From Acidimicrobiales bacterium (GTDB lineage Bacteria; Actinomycetota; Acidimicrobiia; Acidimicrobiales; SZUA-35), in NCBI GenBank assembly GCA_024644005.1, contig JAHELU010000004.1:1-51011 (forward strand): a DNA stretch of 51,011 bases, read 5' to 3'. Below, in pieces: positions 33,132 to 41,324 of the stretch. The notes below the pieces were generated by a model. The model ran no database searches and was not told the DNA's origin. It worked only from the letters and a program-made list of their open reading frames with translations. Numbering within the stretch: position 1 is the stretch's first letter; the number at the start of each line of letters is the position of its first letter. A program made the position numbers and the translations under genes.

Positions 33132-33770
33132 TCACGATCGGTAGGCGATGTAGGACTTCGGCATGCCGAGCCAGCGCTCGACCAGGAGCTCGCAGTCGGG
33201 GAACAGCGCCTCCATGTCCGACCTCCGCAGCAGCTGGATCTCGTCGACCAGGTCGTCGACCGCAGCCCGGGTCGGTCGATTCATCAGACCCCACACCGTG
33301 AAGTTCCGGTAGAGCCGGCGGCGCCACGATGGGGGCAGCCAGTGGACGAAGGGCGTGATGAGATGCGGCTCGAGGAAGAACTCCCTGGCCGGAGTCTGGA
33401 TCCACACCCGCTTGCCGACCCGCTCCGCCTCGCGAGCGAACCTGACCTGGTTCTGCCGCGTGTAGAGGTGCTCGATGACGCTGTTCGAGAAGGCGATGTC
33501 GAACCGCTCGTCCTCGAAGTCGAGGTCCGTGGCGTCACCCTGTACCACCCGCATGGTCGGCCGATGATCCTCGTCGAGTCGGACCTCGGTCTTGTTGACC
33601 AGCGTGACCCGGGGCTCGACGTCCAGATAGGTCCAGTTGAGGGCGGTCCCGCCGATGTCGACGATCTCGGTGTCGGCCGAGGGGCGCATGAGCTCGGTGA
33701 ATCGCTTCATCCGCTTCTTGCGAGTGCCGGTCAGCCGGAAGATGACCCGGTACAGAACATGGATGTCCAC
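33132..33770 (-). CDS. Class I SAM-dependent methyltransferase
   Basis: This 212-residue protein has motif I TEIVDIGGTALNW, motif II region VVQGDATDLDFEDERFDIAF, then SNSVIEHLYTR, as in methyltransf_11/UbiE-like enzymes. It continues with WIQTPAREFFLEPHLITPFVHWLP, typical of glycan- or lipid-linked methyltransferases in polysaccharide loci. GTG 33770 has AAAGG upstream and starts before the helical N-cap; the longer ORF in the track was rejected. It should methylate a small molecule or saccharide. The acceptor is unknown. Confidence 0.78.
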   Translation of the reverse strand: MDIHVLYRVIFRLTGTRKKRMKRFTELMRPSADTEIVDIGGTALNWTYLDVEPRVTLVNKTEVRLDEDHRPTMRVVQGDATDLDFEDERFDIAFSNSVIEHLYTRQNQVRFAREAERVGKRVWIQTPAREFFLEPHLITPFVHWLPPSWRRRLYRNFTVWGLMNRPTRAAVDDLVDEIQLLRRSDMEALFPDCELLVERWLGMPKSYIAYRS

Positions 33771-33825
33771 AGTCGTGCCTTTCCCGCACTGATCGTGTCC
33801 GCTCGGGGGACACCGTAGCGGCGAG

Positions 33826-34710
33826 CTACGCTCGGTCGTTGCCGACGGCCGGTCCGGCTGCGGTCCGCTCGGACCGCTCGATCGAGACCGGCGTGCCCAG
33901 GGGCAGGAAGCGGGCCATCCCCTCGATCGTGGGGTTGGCCACCCGGATGCAGCCATGGCTCACGTCCTGGCCGAGCAGGTCTGGCCGATTCGTGCCGTGG
34001 ATACCGATGACACCGTTTCCGCCGTTGAACGACTGGAGGGTGTCGCTGTACCCGGACAGCCCGTAGGCGTAGGACCCGTAGATACCGTTCGGATCCCTCG
34101 GCCGGACGAGCTCGACGAGGTAGAACTCGCCGAGCGGTGTCGGGGTGTCGCCGGTACCGATGGCGACGGCGGTCGAGAGCTTCACCCGGCCGTGGTGGTA
34201 GATGGTGAGCCGGTGGGCATCGGCATCGACCTCGATGCGGTAGGGATTGACGCTCATCTCGACGTCGCCGAGCGGGATCCAACCGGTGGTCCCGTTCGGC
34301 CGGACCGGCAACTGCACCTCCAGCCAGCCGTCGAGCGGGGGACCGACGGCCCGGAACACGAGGGGTCCCCCTCGGTCGGTCGGGTTGGCGAACTCGGCGA
34401 CCACCCCCGCCTGCTCGGTCGGGGCCGCCCTGGCCACCACACCGTCGGTCAGGGCGTGGGCCACGATGGTGGGTGCCGTCCGGCCCTCGACGCCGGCGAC
34501 TCGGGCGATCTCCTCTCGACCGGCCAGCGGCCCATCGATCGTGATCGGATCGATCATCGGTCCCGCCGGCCCCGCCATCGGGCTCGGTCGTCCGCTCTCA
34601 TCGAGCTCCGGGATGACCACTCCCGATGCGATGGCCACCAGCAGTGCGGCTACCGCCCCGACCAGCGGGCCGGTGATCCCCGCCGGCTCGTGTCGTCGCC
34701 CGTCGACCAT
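33826..34710 (-). CDS. L,D-transpeptidase, membrane-anchored (second in window)
   Basis: This 294-residue protein has one N-terminal TM helix (GPLVGAVAALLVAIASGVVI) with no lipobox. A middle domain resembles an SH3-like module (GWLEVQLPVRPNGTTGWIP). A YkuD domain (about 150-280) contains GVIGIHGTNRPDLLGQDVSHGCIRV with catalytic His and Cys. Unlike the transpeptidase at 26445-27608, it lacks PG_binding_1 repeats. It should cross-link peptidoglycan outside the membrane. ATG 34710 was chosen because it directly precedes the TM helix. Confidence 0.88.
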   Translation of the reverse strand: MVDGRRHEPAGITGPLVGAVAALLVAIASGVVIPELDESGRPSPMAGPAGPMIDPITIDGPLAGREEIARVAGVEGRTAPTIVAHALTDGVVARAAPTEQAGVVAEFANPTDRGGPLVFRAVGPPLDGWLEVQLPVRPNGTTGWIPLGDVEMSVNPYRIEVDADAHRLTIYHHGRVKLSTAVAIGTGDTPTPLGEFYLVELVRPRDPNGIYGSYAYGLSGYSDTLQSFNGGNGVIGIHGTNRPDLLGQDVSHGCIRVANPTIEGMARFLPLGTPVSIERSERTAAGPAVGNDRA

Positions 34711-34752
34711 GTCCAACCTTCCGTCGTCCGGCCCCGCGGTGGGAGCGCTCCG

Positions 34753-34769
34753 GTTGACAACACACCGTA
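34753..34769 (-). promoter_or_regulatory. Candidate -10 (TACGGT) followed by TGTTGTCAAC
   Basis: On the minus strand, TACGGT is followed one base later by TGTTGTCAAC, about 45 bases before the ATG at 34710. The same decamer follows a TACGGT box before ugd. It is either a shared promoter feature or a common operator. Confidence 0.35.
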
Positions 34770-34808
34770 CCCGCACGATCGCTCAGCAGCAGCAACCAGC
34801 TGCAGCGC

Positions 34809-35746
34809 TCAGGGAAGCCCGTTCGGACCCACGATCGGATCGATGTGCACATCGTCGTACTCGCCGGGCGGGGTGAGCATGGTGAGGCCGGTGCCGTCGG
34901 CGTCGACGTAGGCGAGGCGATGACCGCCGGTGCCGAACTCGAACCGCCGGAAGAACACCCCGCCCGTCTTCGGGTGCCACCGTCCCACGATGTTGACGTT
35001 GCCGTCCGATACGACGGTGGTCAGCTCGGCGTCCGCCAGCGAGTAGGCCCGCAGAGCCCACCGACCGACGAACCGGTGGTTGGGGTCGACGGCGGTCTCG
35101 AACAGGATCACTCTGCCGTCCGGCGACCAGGTCGGGCTCTGGTCCCGCAGCTCGTCGAAGGTGAGCCGGACCTCGTTCGATCCGTCGACGGCGGCCACGA
35201 ACACCTCGAGGTTCTCGACCTCGTCCTGGCGGCCCCGGTAGCCGCTCGGGTGGGCGACGTAGGTCAGTCGCCGGCCATCGGGGCTGAAGGACGGGTCCGA
35301 GGAACAGGCGGTCTGTGTCGGTGACCGGGTGGGGCGTGAAGTCCCGGCTGTCGGCCACCCAGATCCGGTACCGACCGTCGTCGGGATCGGTTGCGGCGAA
35401 CGTTATCTGCAGACCGTCCGGTGACCAGCTGGCCGGGCCCAGCCCGTCGAACGCATCGGCGGGTAGGCGCTCGACGAGCCCACTGCCGTCGAGTCGCATC
35501 GTCCACAACGACGCAGACGCCCAGTTGCTGTCCGGGCTGTCGAACATTCTGGAGCGAGCCGGAGCGGCCCGAGGCGAACAGGAACGCTGTATCGGCGGGG
35601 TGGTCGGTACCGAAGCGAGCGCTCTCGGCCCCCGACGCGGCCGTCCTCGGTGCCTCCGGTCGCCCACCGGATTCGGCCACCAGCCGTCCACCGCCCGTCC
35701 CGGTCGACCGGCCCGATCGGCGACGGGGTGCTCGGGCCCTGACCAC
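34809..35746 (-). pseudogene. PD40/TolB-like beta-propeller protein, frameshifted twice
   Basis: Propeller-type sequence runs through three frames. The 5' part (GTG at 35746) gives DTAFLFASGRSGS. Near 35540-35560 it moves to the frame with SNWASASLWTMRLDGSG and GPASWSPDGLQITFAA. Near 35300 it moves again to the frame with DPSFSPDGRRLTYVA, QSPTWSPDGRVILFE and DVHIDPIVGPNG. The SPDG repeats are those of PD40 blades. Both shifts are in the same direction, as from one extra base each. TACGAT six bases before the GTG suggests the original start. It could be a true pseudogene or carry sequence errors. Confidence 0.65.
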
Positions 35747-35752
35747 CCGGCA

Positions 35753-35758
35753 ATCGTA
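35753..35758 (-). promoter_or_regulatory. Candidate -10 box (TACGAT) for the PD40 gene
   Basis: TACGAT-N6-GTG on the minus strand. It still looks functional although the gene behind it is frameshifted. The rest of the 155-base gap to 35901 shows nothing clear. Confidence 0.4.
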
Positions 35759-35901
35759 GTGGGGCGATCCCACCGGGCGAGCACGGTGCGCGGCCCGGAG
35801 AGAGCTTTCCCTGGTGACACGATCGGGGGATCGACCCGGCCGGCCTCGTCGATCTCGAGCCGCCAGCTCAGGTCCGACGATGGCCGGCCGATAACCGCGG
35901 T

Positions 35902-36084
35902 GTGACTGAAGATCGCTTCGGACCGAACACCGCCGTCGTGCCCCGCTACCGGCGGGTCGGGCTCCGCATGAGCTGCTGGGCTTGCGAGGTGGCCTGGACC
36001 GGCTCGGCCCACTCCCGCTGCTGGGTCTGTGACGGGCCCGGTGTGCCCGGGCCACCCCCGTCGATCTACCCCGACATCGACTAG
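35902..36084 (+). CDS. Small protein with two CxxC knuckles (possible zinc ribbon)
   Basis: 60 residues with SCWACEVAW and SRCWVCDGP, a C-x2-C...C-x2-C pattern with 12 residues between the pairs. That is the size and spacing of a small zinc ribbon. The rest is basic at the N-side and Pro-rich at the C-side. The GTG start is assumed; ATG 35968 would leave only the ribbon. I do not recognise the family. The regular cysteine spacing is the main reason to call it real. Confidence 0.5.
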   Translation: MTEDRFGPNTAVVPRYRRVGLRMSCWACEVAWTGSAHSRCWVCDGPGVPGPPPSIYPDID

Positions 36085-36117
36085 AAGAGTCGTAGTCGGT
36101 CGTCACCCCTCCTGGGC

Positions 36118-36918
36118 TCAGGCGCGCTCGGGAACCCAGGGGGCGGGCTCCCGGTTGCGGAATGCGGCTATGCCGACCCTGGCTTCCTCGGACTCGAACA
36201 GTTGACGGGACCGGACGGCAGTCCAGTCGAACGCGGCCTGCCGATCCATCTGGGGCACCCGGTTGATCAGCTCCTTGGCCGCCGCCAAGGCCTGCGGGCC
36301 ACCACGAACCAGCATGTCGACGAAGCCGGCCACCGTGGCGTCGATCGCGTCGGGCTCGACGGCCCGGTTGATGAGGCCGACCTCGGCCGCCCGCTCCGGG
36401 CTGATCCGATCGCCGGTCAGGAACAGCTCAGAAGCGTCGGCCCTGGTCATCTTCGGTAGGCAGACCACCGAGATGACCGCCGGGGCCACGCCGATCCGCA
36501 CCTCGGTGAAGCCGATCTTGGCGTCGTTTCTCATCACCGAGATGTCGCATGCTGCCACCAGCCCGACCCCGCCGCCGGTGGCGTGCCCGTCGATCCGGCC
36601 GACCACAGGCTTCGGTGAGTCGAGGATCTGACCGAAGACGTCCACGAAGGTTCGGCGCTGTGTCGGCGCGTCCGAGTCGGCGATGCCGGGACTGCTCGAC
36701 TTGAGATCGGCTCCGGCGCAGAACGTGTTCCCGGCGTTCGTCAGCACGATGACCCTCGCATCGTCGTCGGCCATCGCCCGGTCGAGCATGGCACTCAGCG
36801 AACCGACGAGCTGGTCCGACAGGCTGTTCTTGCGCTCCGGCATGTTGAGGGTGATCGTTGCCACGCCGGCTCCGACCTCGTAGAGGATCGGGACGTCATC
36901 GTTGGGTTCAGTCGACAT
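36118..36918 (-). CDS. Enoyl-CoA hydratase/isomerase family (crotonase)
   Basis: This 266-residue protein has the crotonase core: ATITLNMPERKNSLS, NTFCAGADLKSS (first oxyanion-hole region), and IDGHATGGGVGLVAACDISV. KIGFTEVRIGVAPAVIS supplies the usual Glu after the second loop. The C-terminal trimerisation helices are present. It should hydrate or isomerise an enoyl-CoA in beta-oxidation or amino-acid breakdown. ATG 36918 was chosen; ATG 36930 is an alternative. It is divergent from the DUF480 gene, 72 bases apart. Confidence 0.88.
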   Translation of the reverse strand: MSTEPNDDVPILYEVGAGVATITLNMPERKNSLSDQLVGSLSAMLDRAMADDDARVIVLTNAGNTFCAGADLKSSSPGIADSDAPTQRRTFVDVFGQILDSPKPVVGRIDGHATGGGVGLVAACDISVMRNDAKIGFTEVRIGVAPAVISVVCLPKMTRADASELFLTGDRISPERAAEVGLINRAVEPDAIDATVAGFVDMLVRGGPQALAAAKELINRVPQMDRQAAFDWTAVRSRQLFESEEARVGIAAFRNREPAPWVPERA

Positions 36919-36977
36919 GGCCCCAAGCATTGCCCCGGCCGGCTGCAAGTGGCAAAGGGGACGTGCGGGTGGCGGGG

Positions 36978-36983
36978 TACATT
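36978..36983 (+). promoter_or_regulatory. Candidate -10 box (TACATT) for the DUF480 gene
   Basis: TACATT is followed by seven bases and ATG 36991, another leaderless-type arrangement. It may be the first promoter of the plus-strand run to 46469. Confidence 0.45.
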
Positions 36984-36990
36984 CTGGATC

Positions 36991-37707
36991 ATGTCGGTCG
37001 CCAACAGCCTCACCGCCGAGGAGCTCAGAGTACTGGCCTGCTTGATCGAGAAGTCTCACACCACCCCCGACCAGTACCCCCTGTCGAGCAACGCCTTGAC
37101 GACGGCCTGCAACCAGAGGACGAGCAGGGACCCTGTGGTCGACTACTCGACCCAGCTCGTCGACCGGACCCTCCAGCTGCTGCGCGACGCCGGTTGGGCC
37201 AGGATGATCCGGGGCGCAGGGAACCGGGCCTTCAAGCACCGGCACATCGTCGACGAGAAGCTCGGTCTCGACTCGGCGCAACAGGCGCTGGTGGCCGTTC
37301 TGGCCCTGCGGGGCCCGCAGTCGCCCGGCGAGCTGAAGACCAGGACCGAGCGGTATCACCGGTTCGAGGATCTCGGCGAGGTCGAGCGGGCCCTGGTCGG
37401 CCTGTCCCACCACGAGCCACCGCTGACCAGGAATCAGGGCCGGGGGCCGGGCCAGAGCCAGGACCGTTGGATCCAGTTGCTCGGCCCGACCAGCGATCGA
37501 CCGGCCGCAGCAGCTCCGGCGACTGCGATCACCGAGACCGCTCAGTCGAGCCACGCCGCCGGGCCGCCGGCCGATCGGGTCGTCGACGGGGGGGCGGGCG
37601 GCGAGCGCCAGCCGTCGGAGCTCGAGCAGCGGGTGGCCCGCCTCGAGCGACGGCTGGCCGTGCTGGAACGGGAACTGGGCATCGCCGAGAACGGAGCCGG
37701 GGACTGA
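36991..37707 (+). CDS. yceH: DUF480 (YceH-like) winged-helix protein
   Basis: This 238-residue protein starts LTAEELRVLACLIEKSHTTPDQYPLS and continues LTTACNQRTSRDPV, the hallmark of DUF480/YceH. Two winged-helix units are present (about 5-90 and 95-170, the second with VLALRGPQSPGELKTRTERYHRF). A linker and a C-terminal coiled coil (ELEQRVARLERRLAVLERELG) are added. The function of the family is unclear, although the folds suggest nucleic-acid binding. ATG 36991 is the family start; the 14 extra residues in the track were dropped. Confidence 0.88.
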   Translation: MSVANSLTAEELRVLACLIEKSHTTPDQYPLSSNALTTACNQRTSRDPVVDYSTQLVDRTLQLLRDAGWARMIRGAGNRAFKHRHIVDEKLGLDSAQQALVAVLALRGPQSPGELKTRTERYHRFEDLGEVERALVGLSHHEPPLTRNQGRGPGQSQDRWIQLLGPTSDRPAAAAPATAITETAQSSHAAGPPADRVVDGGAGGERQPSELEQRVARLERRLAVLERELGIAENGAGD

Positions 37708-37774
37708 GGACCGAGTGTCGGCTCGTCCCGGATGGGGCAATTCGTCGTCGGTTGTGGCCTACCATCCGTCCTGC

Positions 37775-38434
37775 ATGGCTGGAGTAGCTCTCATCGTCGC
37801 CGGTGGTGCCCGCCCCGATCCGCTCGAGATCAAGGCGTTGCCGGCGATCGACTTCTGCGTCGCAGCAGACAGCGGCGCCGACTCGGCCATCGCCGTGAAC
37901 CTGGCGGTCGACAGCATCGTCGGCGATCTCGACTCGATCTCGCCGACCACCCTGGCTGCGCTGCGAGACGCCGGTGCCGAGATCCGGGAGCATGCGGCCG
38001 AGAAGGACCAGACCGATCTCGAGCTGGCATTCGCCAGGGTCATGGAGGAGCAGCCCGATCGGGTCATCGTCATAGGCATCGGTGGCGGCAGGATCGACCA
38101 CGCCTTGGCCAACATCGCCGTGTTGGCGGCCCAGGGGAGGGGTGGAGTGATCGTCGACGGCCTGGTCGGCTCCGCCCGGCTGTCGGTCGTCCGGGGCACG
38201 AGATCGCTCGATGGCGCCCTCGGGGAGACGATATCCCTGCTGCCGGTGCTCGGGCGGGCCGACGGGGTGACCACCGAGGGGCTCAAGTACCCGCTCGCCG
38301 ACGAGCCGTTGGAGCCGGGCTCGGCCCGAGGGGTCAGCAACCGGTTCGTGGCGCCGTTGGCCACTGTCAGCGTGCAGCGCGGGGTGCTGTTGGCGGTGCA
38401 GCCGTTCGCCCTCTCCGAACGGAGCCGGGGGTGA
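37775..38434 (+). CDS. thiN: Thiamine pyrophosphokinase
   Basis: This 219-residue protein has the TPK catalytic domain: FCVAADSGADSAI, SIVGDLDSIS (D-x-D-S) and EKDQTDLELAF (K-D-x-T-D-x-E). It then has IGIGGGRIDHALANIAVL. The C-terminal half is the thiamine-binding beta domain, with TEGLKYPLADEPLEPGSARGVSN. It transfers pyrophosphate from ATP to thiamine, giving the cofactor TPP in the cytoplasm. ATG 37775 was chosen because it begins the first strand. The stop overlaps the GTG of the LCP gene (GTGA), so the two are coupled. Confidence 0.9.
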   Translation: MAGVALIVAGGARPDPLEIKALPAIDFCVAADSGADSAIAVNLAVDSIVGDLDSISPTTLAALRDAGAEIREHAAEKDQTDLELAFARVMEEQPDRVIVIGIGGGRIDHALANIAVLAAQGRGGVIVDGLVGSARLSVVRGTRSLDGALGETISLLPVLGRADGVTTEGLKYPLADEPLEPGSARGVSNRFVAPLATVSVQRGVLLAVQPFALSERSRG

Positions 38435-39939
38435 CCCCGATGGTCGAGCGGGTGACCCCGCGTCTGAGGCGAAGCTGGATTCAGCGCGCGATCATCCTGA
38501 TGAACCTGCTGCTCATCGCCGTCAGCCTCGGTGCAGCAGTGCTGCTCAACTACGGGTACGGGCGTGCGGCATCGATCAACAGGGTTGCGCTCGGTCGCAG
38601 CCTGACGCCGGTCCCCGACGACCTCGAACCGGGCGAGCGGGTGATGAACGTCCTGCTCGTCGGCTCGGACTCGTCGGCCACGTTGGACGAGGACGACCCG
38701 ATCCAGATCGGCCGCCGGGGAGAGCGGTTCGGGGACGTGATCATCGTGGCCCACATCGACGAGCGGGCGGGCGAGATCGCGCTGCTGTCGTTCCCGAGGG
38801 ACCTGTGGGTCGACATCGCCGGTACAGCACGACCGGGCAGGATCAATCGGGCGTTCGAGGTCGGGGGACCGGCCACCCTGATCGAGACCATCGAGAACGA
38901 GTTCGATGTCCCGATCCACCACTACATCAACGTCGACTTCGCCGGCTTCAAGGGCCTCGTCGCCGCAATCGGCTCGGTCGACGTGTACTTCGAGACCCCG
39001 GCCAGGGACTGGAACGTGAGCGCCAAGCCCGCCCCGAGGAGCCAGACCGGCTTCATCATGGCCGAGGCGGGCTGCCAGTCGCTCGATCCGGAGACCGCCC
39101 TGGCCTACGTGCGGTCCCGCTACTACCAGACCCAGAACGAGGCGGGCGAGTGGGTCACCGACCCGACGTCGGACCTCGGCAGGATCCGCCGACAGCAGGA
39201 CTTCCTCAGGCGGGTGATCCAGCAGGCCATCGACATGGGCGCCAGGAACCCGTTCGTGCTTCGTGACCTGATCGATGCCGGGCTCGAGAACGTGGCCATC
39301 GACCAGCGCCTCACCCCACAACTGCTCCTGGACATCGGCATGACCTACCGCTCGTTCGAGCCCGACCGGCTCCAGACGTACAGCTTCCCGGCCACCGACG
39401 GCCAGGTCGGCCGCAATCAGGTCCTGCTCCCGCTCGACGATGAGGCCGAGCCGGTACTGGCACTGTTCCGAGGGGCGTCCTTCGACGATCCGGCGACGGT
39501 GGACCTCACCGTCCAGATCGCCAGGGGCGATACGACCCGGAGCGCACCGGATCCGATCTCGACCCGCTTGGCGATGCTCCGAGCGGCCGGGTTCCGGTTC
39601 GAGCAGTCGACCAGATCCGGATCCGTCGAGGGCGTGGTCGTCCGGCACGGTCCCGACGGTCGCCATGCCGGTGAGCTGGTAGCCGCAGCCATCGCTCAGC
39701 CGGTGCTCCTCGAGCAGGTCGAGGAGCTCGTCGGGCGCTCGGTCACCGTGGTCATCGGCCCGCCGGCCCCGGCGGCCGCCGACGCTCCAGGCGACGTTAA
39801 CCGAACTGGAACGGACGCTCATCGGTCGGAGAGCGCGACGACCGAGCCGCCATCGGAATCCGAGATGGGCCAGATCGATGATCCTGCGCCTGTTCCAGAG
39901 GGCGCAGGGCTACAGTCGACCGCTGCTTCATGCGGCTAG
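38431..39939 (+). CDS. LytR-CpsA-Psr (LCP) family glycopolymer ligase with LytR_C domain
   Basis: This 502-residue protein has a short basic cytoplasmic N-terminus, one TM helix (about 20-40), then an LCP domain: NVLLVGSDSS, RFGDVIIVAHID, IALLSFPRDLWVDI, GRINRAF, HYINVDFAGFKGLV and LAYVRSRY. These contain the Asp and Arg residues that bind the polyprenyl-pyrophosphate substrate. The C-terminus has a LytR_C-like domain (TRLAMLRAAGFRFEQ) and a Glu/Pro-rich tail. It should ligate an undecaprenyl-linked glycopolymer to peptidoglycan outside the membrane. The following ugd, uxs and glycosyltransferase genes fit as suppliers of that polymer. Confidence 0.9.
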   Translation: MTPMVERVTPRLRRSWIQRAIILMNLLLIAVSLGAAVLLNYGYGRAASINRVALGRSLTPVPDDLEPGERVMNVLLVGSDSSATLDEDDPIQIGRRGERFGDVIIVAHIDERAGEIALLSFPRDLWVDIAGTARPGRINRAFEVGGPATLIETIENEFDVPIHHYINVDFAGFKGLVAAIGSVDVYFETPARDWNVSAKPAPRSQTGFIMAEAGCQSLDPETALAYVRSRYYQTQNEAGEWVTDPTSDLGRIRRQQDFLRRVIQQAIDMGARNPFVLRDLIDAGLENVAIDQRLTPQLLLDIGMTYRSFEPDRLQTYSFPATDGQVGRNQVLLPLDDEAEPVLALFRGASFDDPATVDLTVQIARGDTTRSAPDPISTRLAMLRAAGFRFEQSTRSGSVEGVVVRHGPDGRHAGELVAAAIAQPVLLEQVEELVGRSVTVVIGPPAPAAADAPGDVNRTGTDAHRSESATTEPPSESEMGQIDDPAPVPEGAGLQSTAASCG

Positions 39940-39987
39940 CGCACGCAACCCGCAATCTTGCCCCTTCGGCGCCCGTGTACGTCGCGA

Positions 39988-40009
39988 TACGGTCTGTCAT
40001 GTTGTCAAC
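39988..40009 (+). promoter_or_regulatory. Candidate ugd promoter: TACGGT and TGTTGTCAAC
   Basis: TACGGT (39988-39993) and TGTTGTCAAC (40000-40009; TGTTG-T-CAACA is an inverted repeat) lie before a strong GAGGAGGA ribosome site and GTG 40026. The rest of the gap is AT-richer than its surroundings. Confidence 0.4.
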
Positions 40010-40025
40010 AATTTGAGGAGGATGC

Positions 40026-41321
40026 GTGGCCTCGATCGCGATCATAGGCACCGGTTACGTCGGGCTGACCACTGGCGCCTGCTTCTCCCATCTCGGTCAC
40101 GACGTCATCTGCGCCGATATCGACGAAGCCAAGGTGGCCCGGCTCCAGGCCGGCGATGTGCCGATCGTCGAGAAGGGACTCGACCGCTTGGTCGACGAGG
40201 GCATCCGGTCCGGGAAGCTCCACTTCGTCGTCGGCGCCGAATCGGCATCGAAGGAGGCCGAGTTCCACTACCTCTGTGTGCCCACCCCTCAGGGCGACGA
40301 CGGTGCCGCCGACCTCAGCTACCTCGAGACCGCAGCCTCCCAGATCAGCCACGTCCTGCCGAACAACAGCGTCGTGGTCAACAAGTCGACGGTGCCGGTC
40401 GGCTCCACCAGGGTGGTGGCCCGGGTGCTCGGCCGGTCCGACGTCGCGGTCGTGTCGAACCCGGAGTTCCTCCGCGAGGGCACCGCCGTTGCCGACTTCC
40501 TCCAGCCGGACCGAGTGGTCATCGGCTCCCGTGACCAGGAGGCCGCCATCCGGGTGGCCGCGCTGTACTCCCGCATCGCAGCCCCGATCATGGTCACCGA
40601 TCCCGTCTCGGCCGAGACCATCAAGTACGCGTCGAACGCGTTCCTGGCGTCCAAGCTCTCGTTCGTCAACGCCATCGCCACCCTCTGCGAGGCGGTCGGG
40701 GCCGACGTGAACGACGTCGTGCTCGGCATGGGCTATGACTCCCGGATCGGTCGGGAGTTCCTGCGGCCCGGTCCCGGGTGGGGCGGCAGCTGCTTCCCCA
40801 AGGACACGCGGGCGCTGGCCAAGATCGCCCAGGACGCTGGCTACGACTTCCGGTTCCTCAACGAGGTGCTCCAGGTCAACGCCGACCAGTTCGACCGGAC
40901 CGCCCAGAAGATCATCGACTCGGTCGACCCGGGGCTCGCCGACAACCACATCGCCGCGCTCGGCCTCACGTTCAAGGCCGGGACCGACGACCTCAGGGAC
41001 TCACCCGCCGTCGAGGTGCTCGAGCGGGTCGTCGGCGCCGGAATGCAGGTCAAGGCGTACGACCCGGCCGTCCTCGTCGACGACAACCGGCTGGCGATCG
41101 TTCATCCCGATCTCGACATCGAGGTGGTCTCCGACCCCTATGCCGCAGCAGAGGGAGCGGCCTCGCTCGTGATCCTCACCGAGTGGGACGAGTTCACCTG
41201 GCTCGACTTCGACAAGCTGCGGGAGATCATGATCGGCAAGAACATCGTCGACGCCAGGAACCTGCTCGATCCGTCCATCCCGAGACGGCGAGGGTTCAAC
41301 TATCGAGGCGTCGGGCGCTAG
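40026..41321 (+). CDS. ugd: UDP-glucose 6-dehydrogenase
   Basis: This 431-residue protein has N-terminal IAIIGTGYVGLTTG (NAD-binding G-x-G-x-x-G), then NNSVVVNKSTVPVGST, SNPEFLREGTAV and PDRVVIGS. The catalytic cysteine lies in GPGWGGSCFPKDTRAL, and LGLTFKAGTDDLRDSPA opens the C-terminal domain. It oxidises UDP-glucose to UDP-glucuronate with two NAD+. GTG 40026 has GAGGAGGA just upstream. It is followed three bases later by the UDP-glucuronate decarboxylase, which uses its product. Confidence 0.93.
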   Translation: MASIAIIGTGYVGLTTGACFSHLGHDVICADIDEAKVARLQAGDVPIVEKGLDRLVDEGIRSGKLHFVVGAESASKEAEFHYLCVPTPQGDDGAADLSYLETAASQISHVLPNNSVVVNKSTVPVGSTRVVARVLGRSDVAVVSNPEFLREGTAVADFLQPDRVVIGSRDQEAAIRVAALYSRIAAPIMVTDPVSAETIKYASNAFLASKLSFVNAIATLCEAVGADVNDVVLGMGYDSRIGREFLRPGPGWGGSCFPKDTRALAKIAQDAGYDFRFLNEVLQVNADQFDRTAQKIIDSVDPGLADNHIAALGLTFKAGTDDLRDSPAVEVLERVVGAGMQVKAYDPAVLVDDNRLAIVHPDLDIEVVSDPYAAAEGAASLVILTEWDEFTWLDFDKLREIMIGKNIVDARNLLDPSIPRRRGFNYRGVGR

Positions 41322-41324
41322 CTG

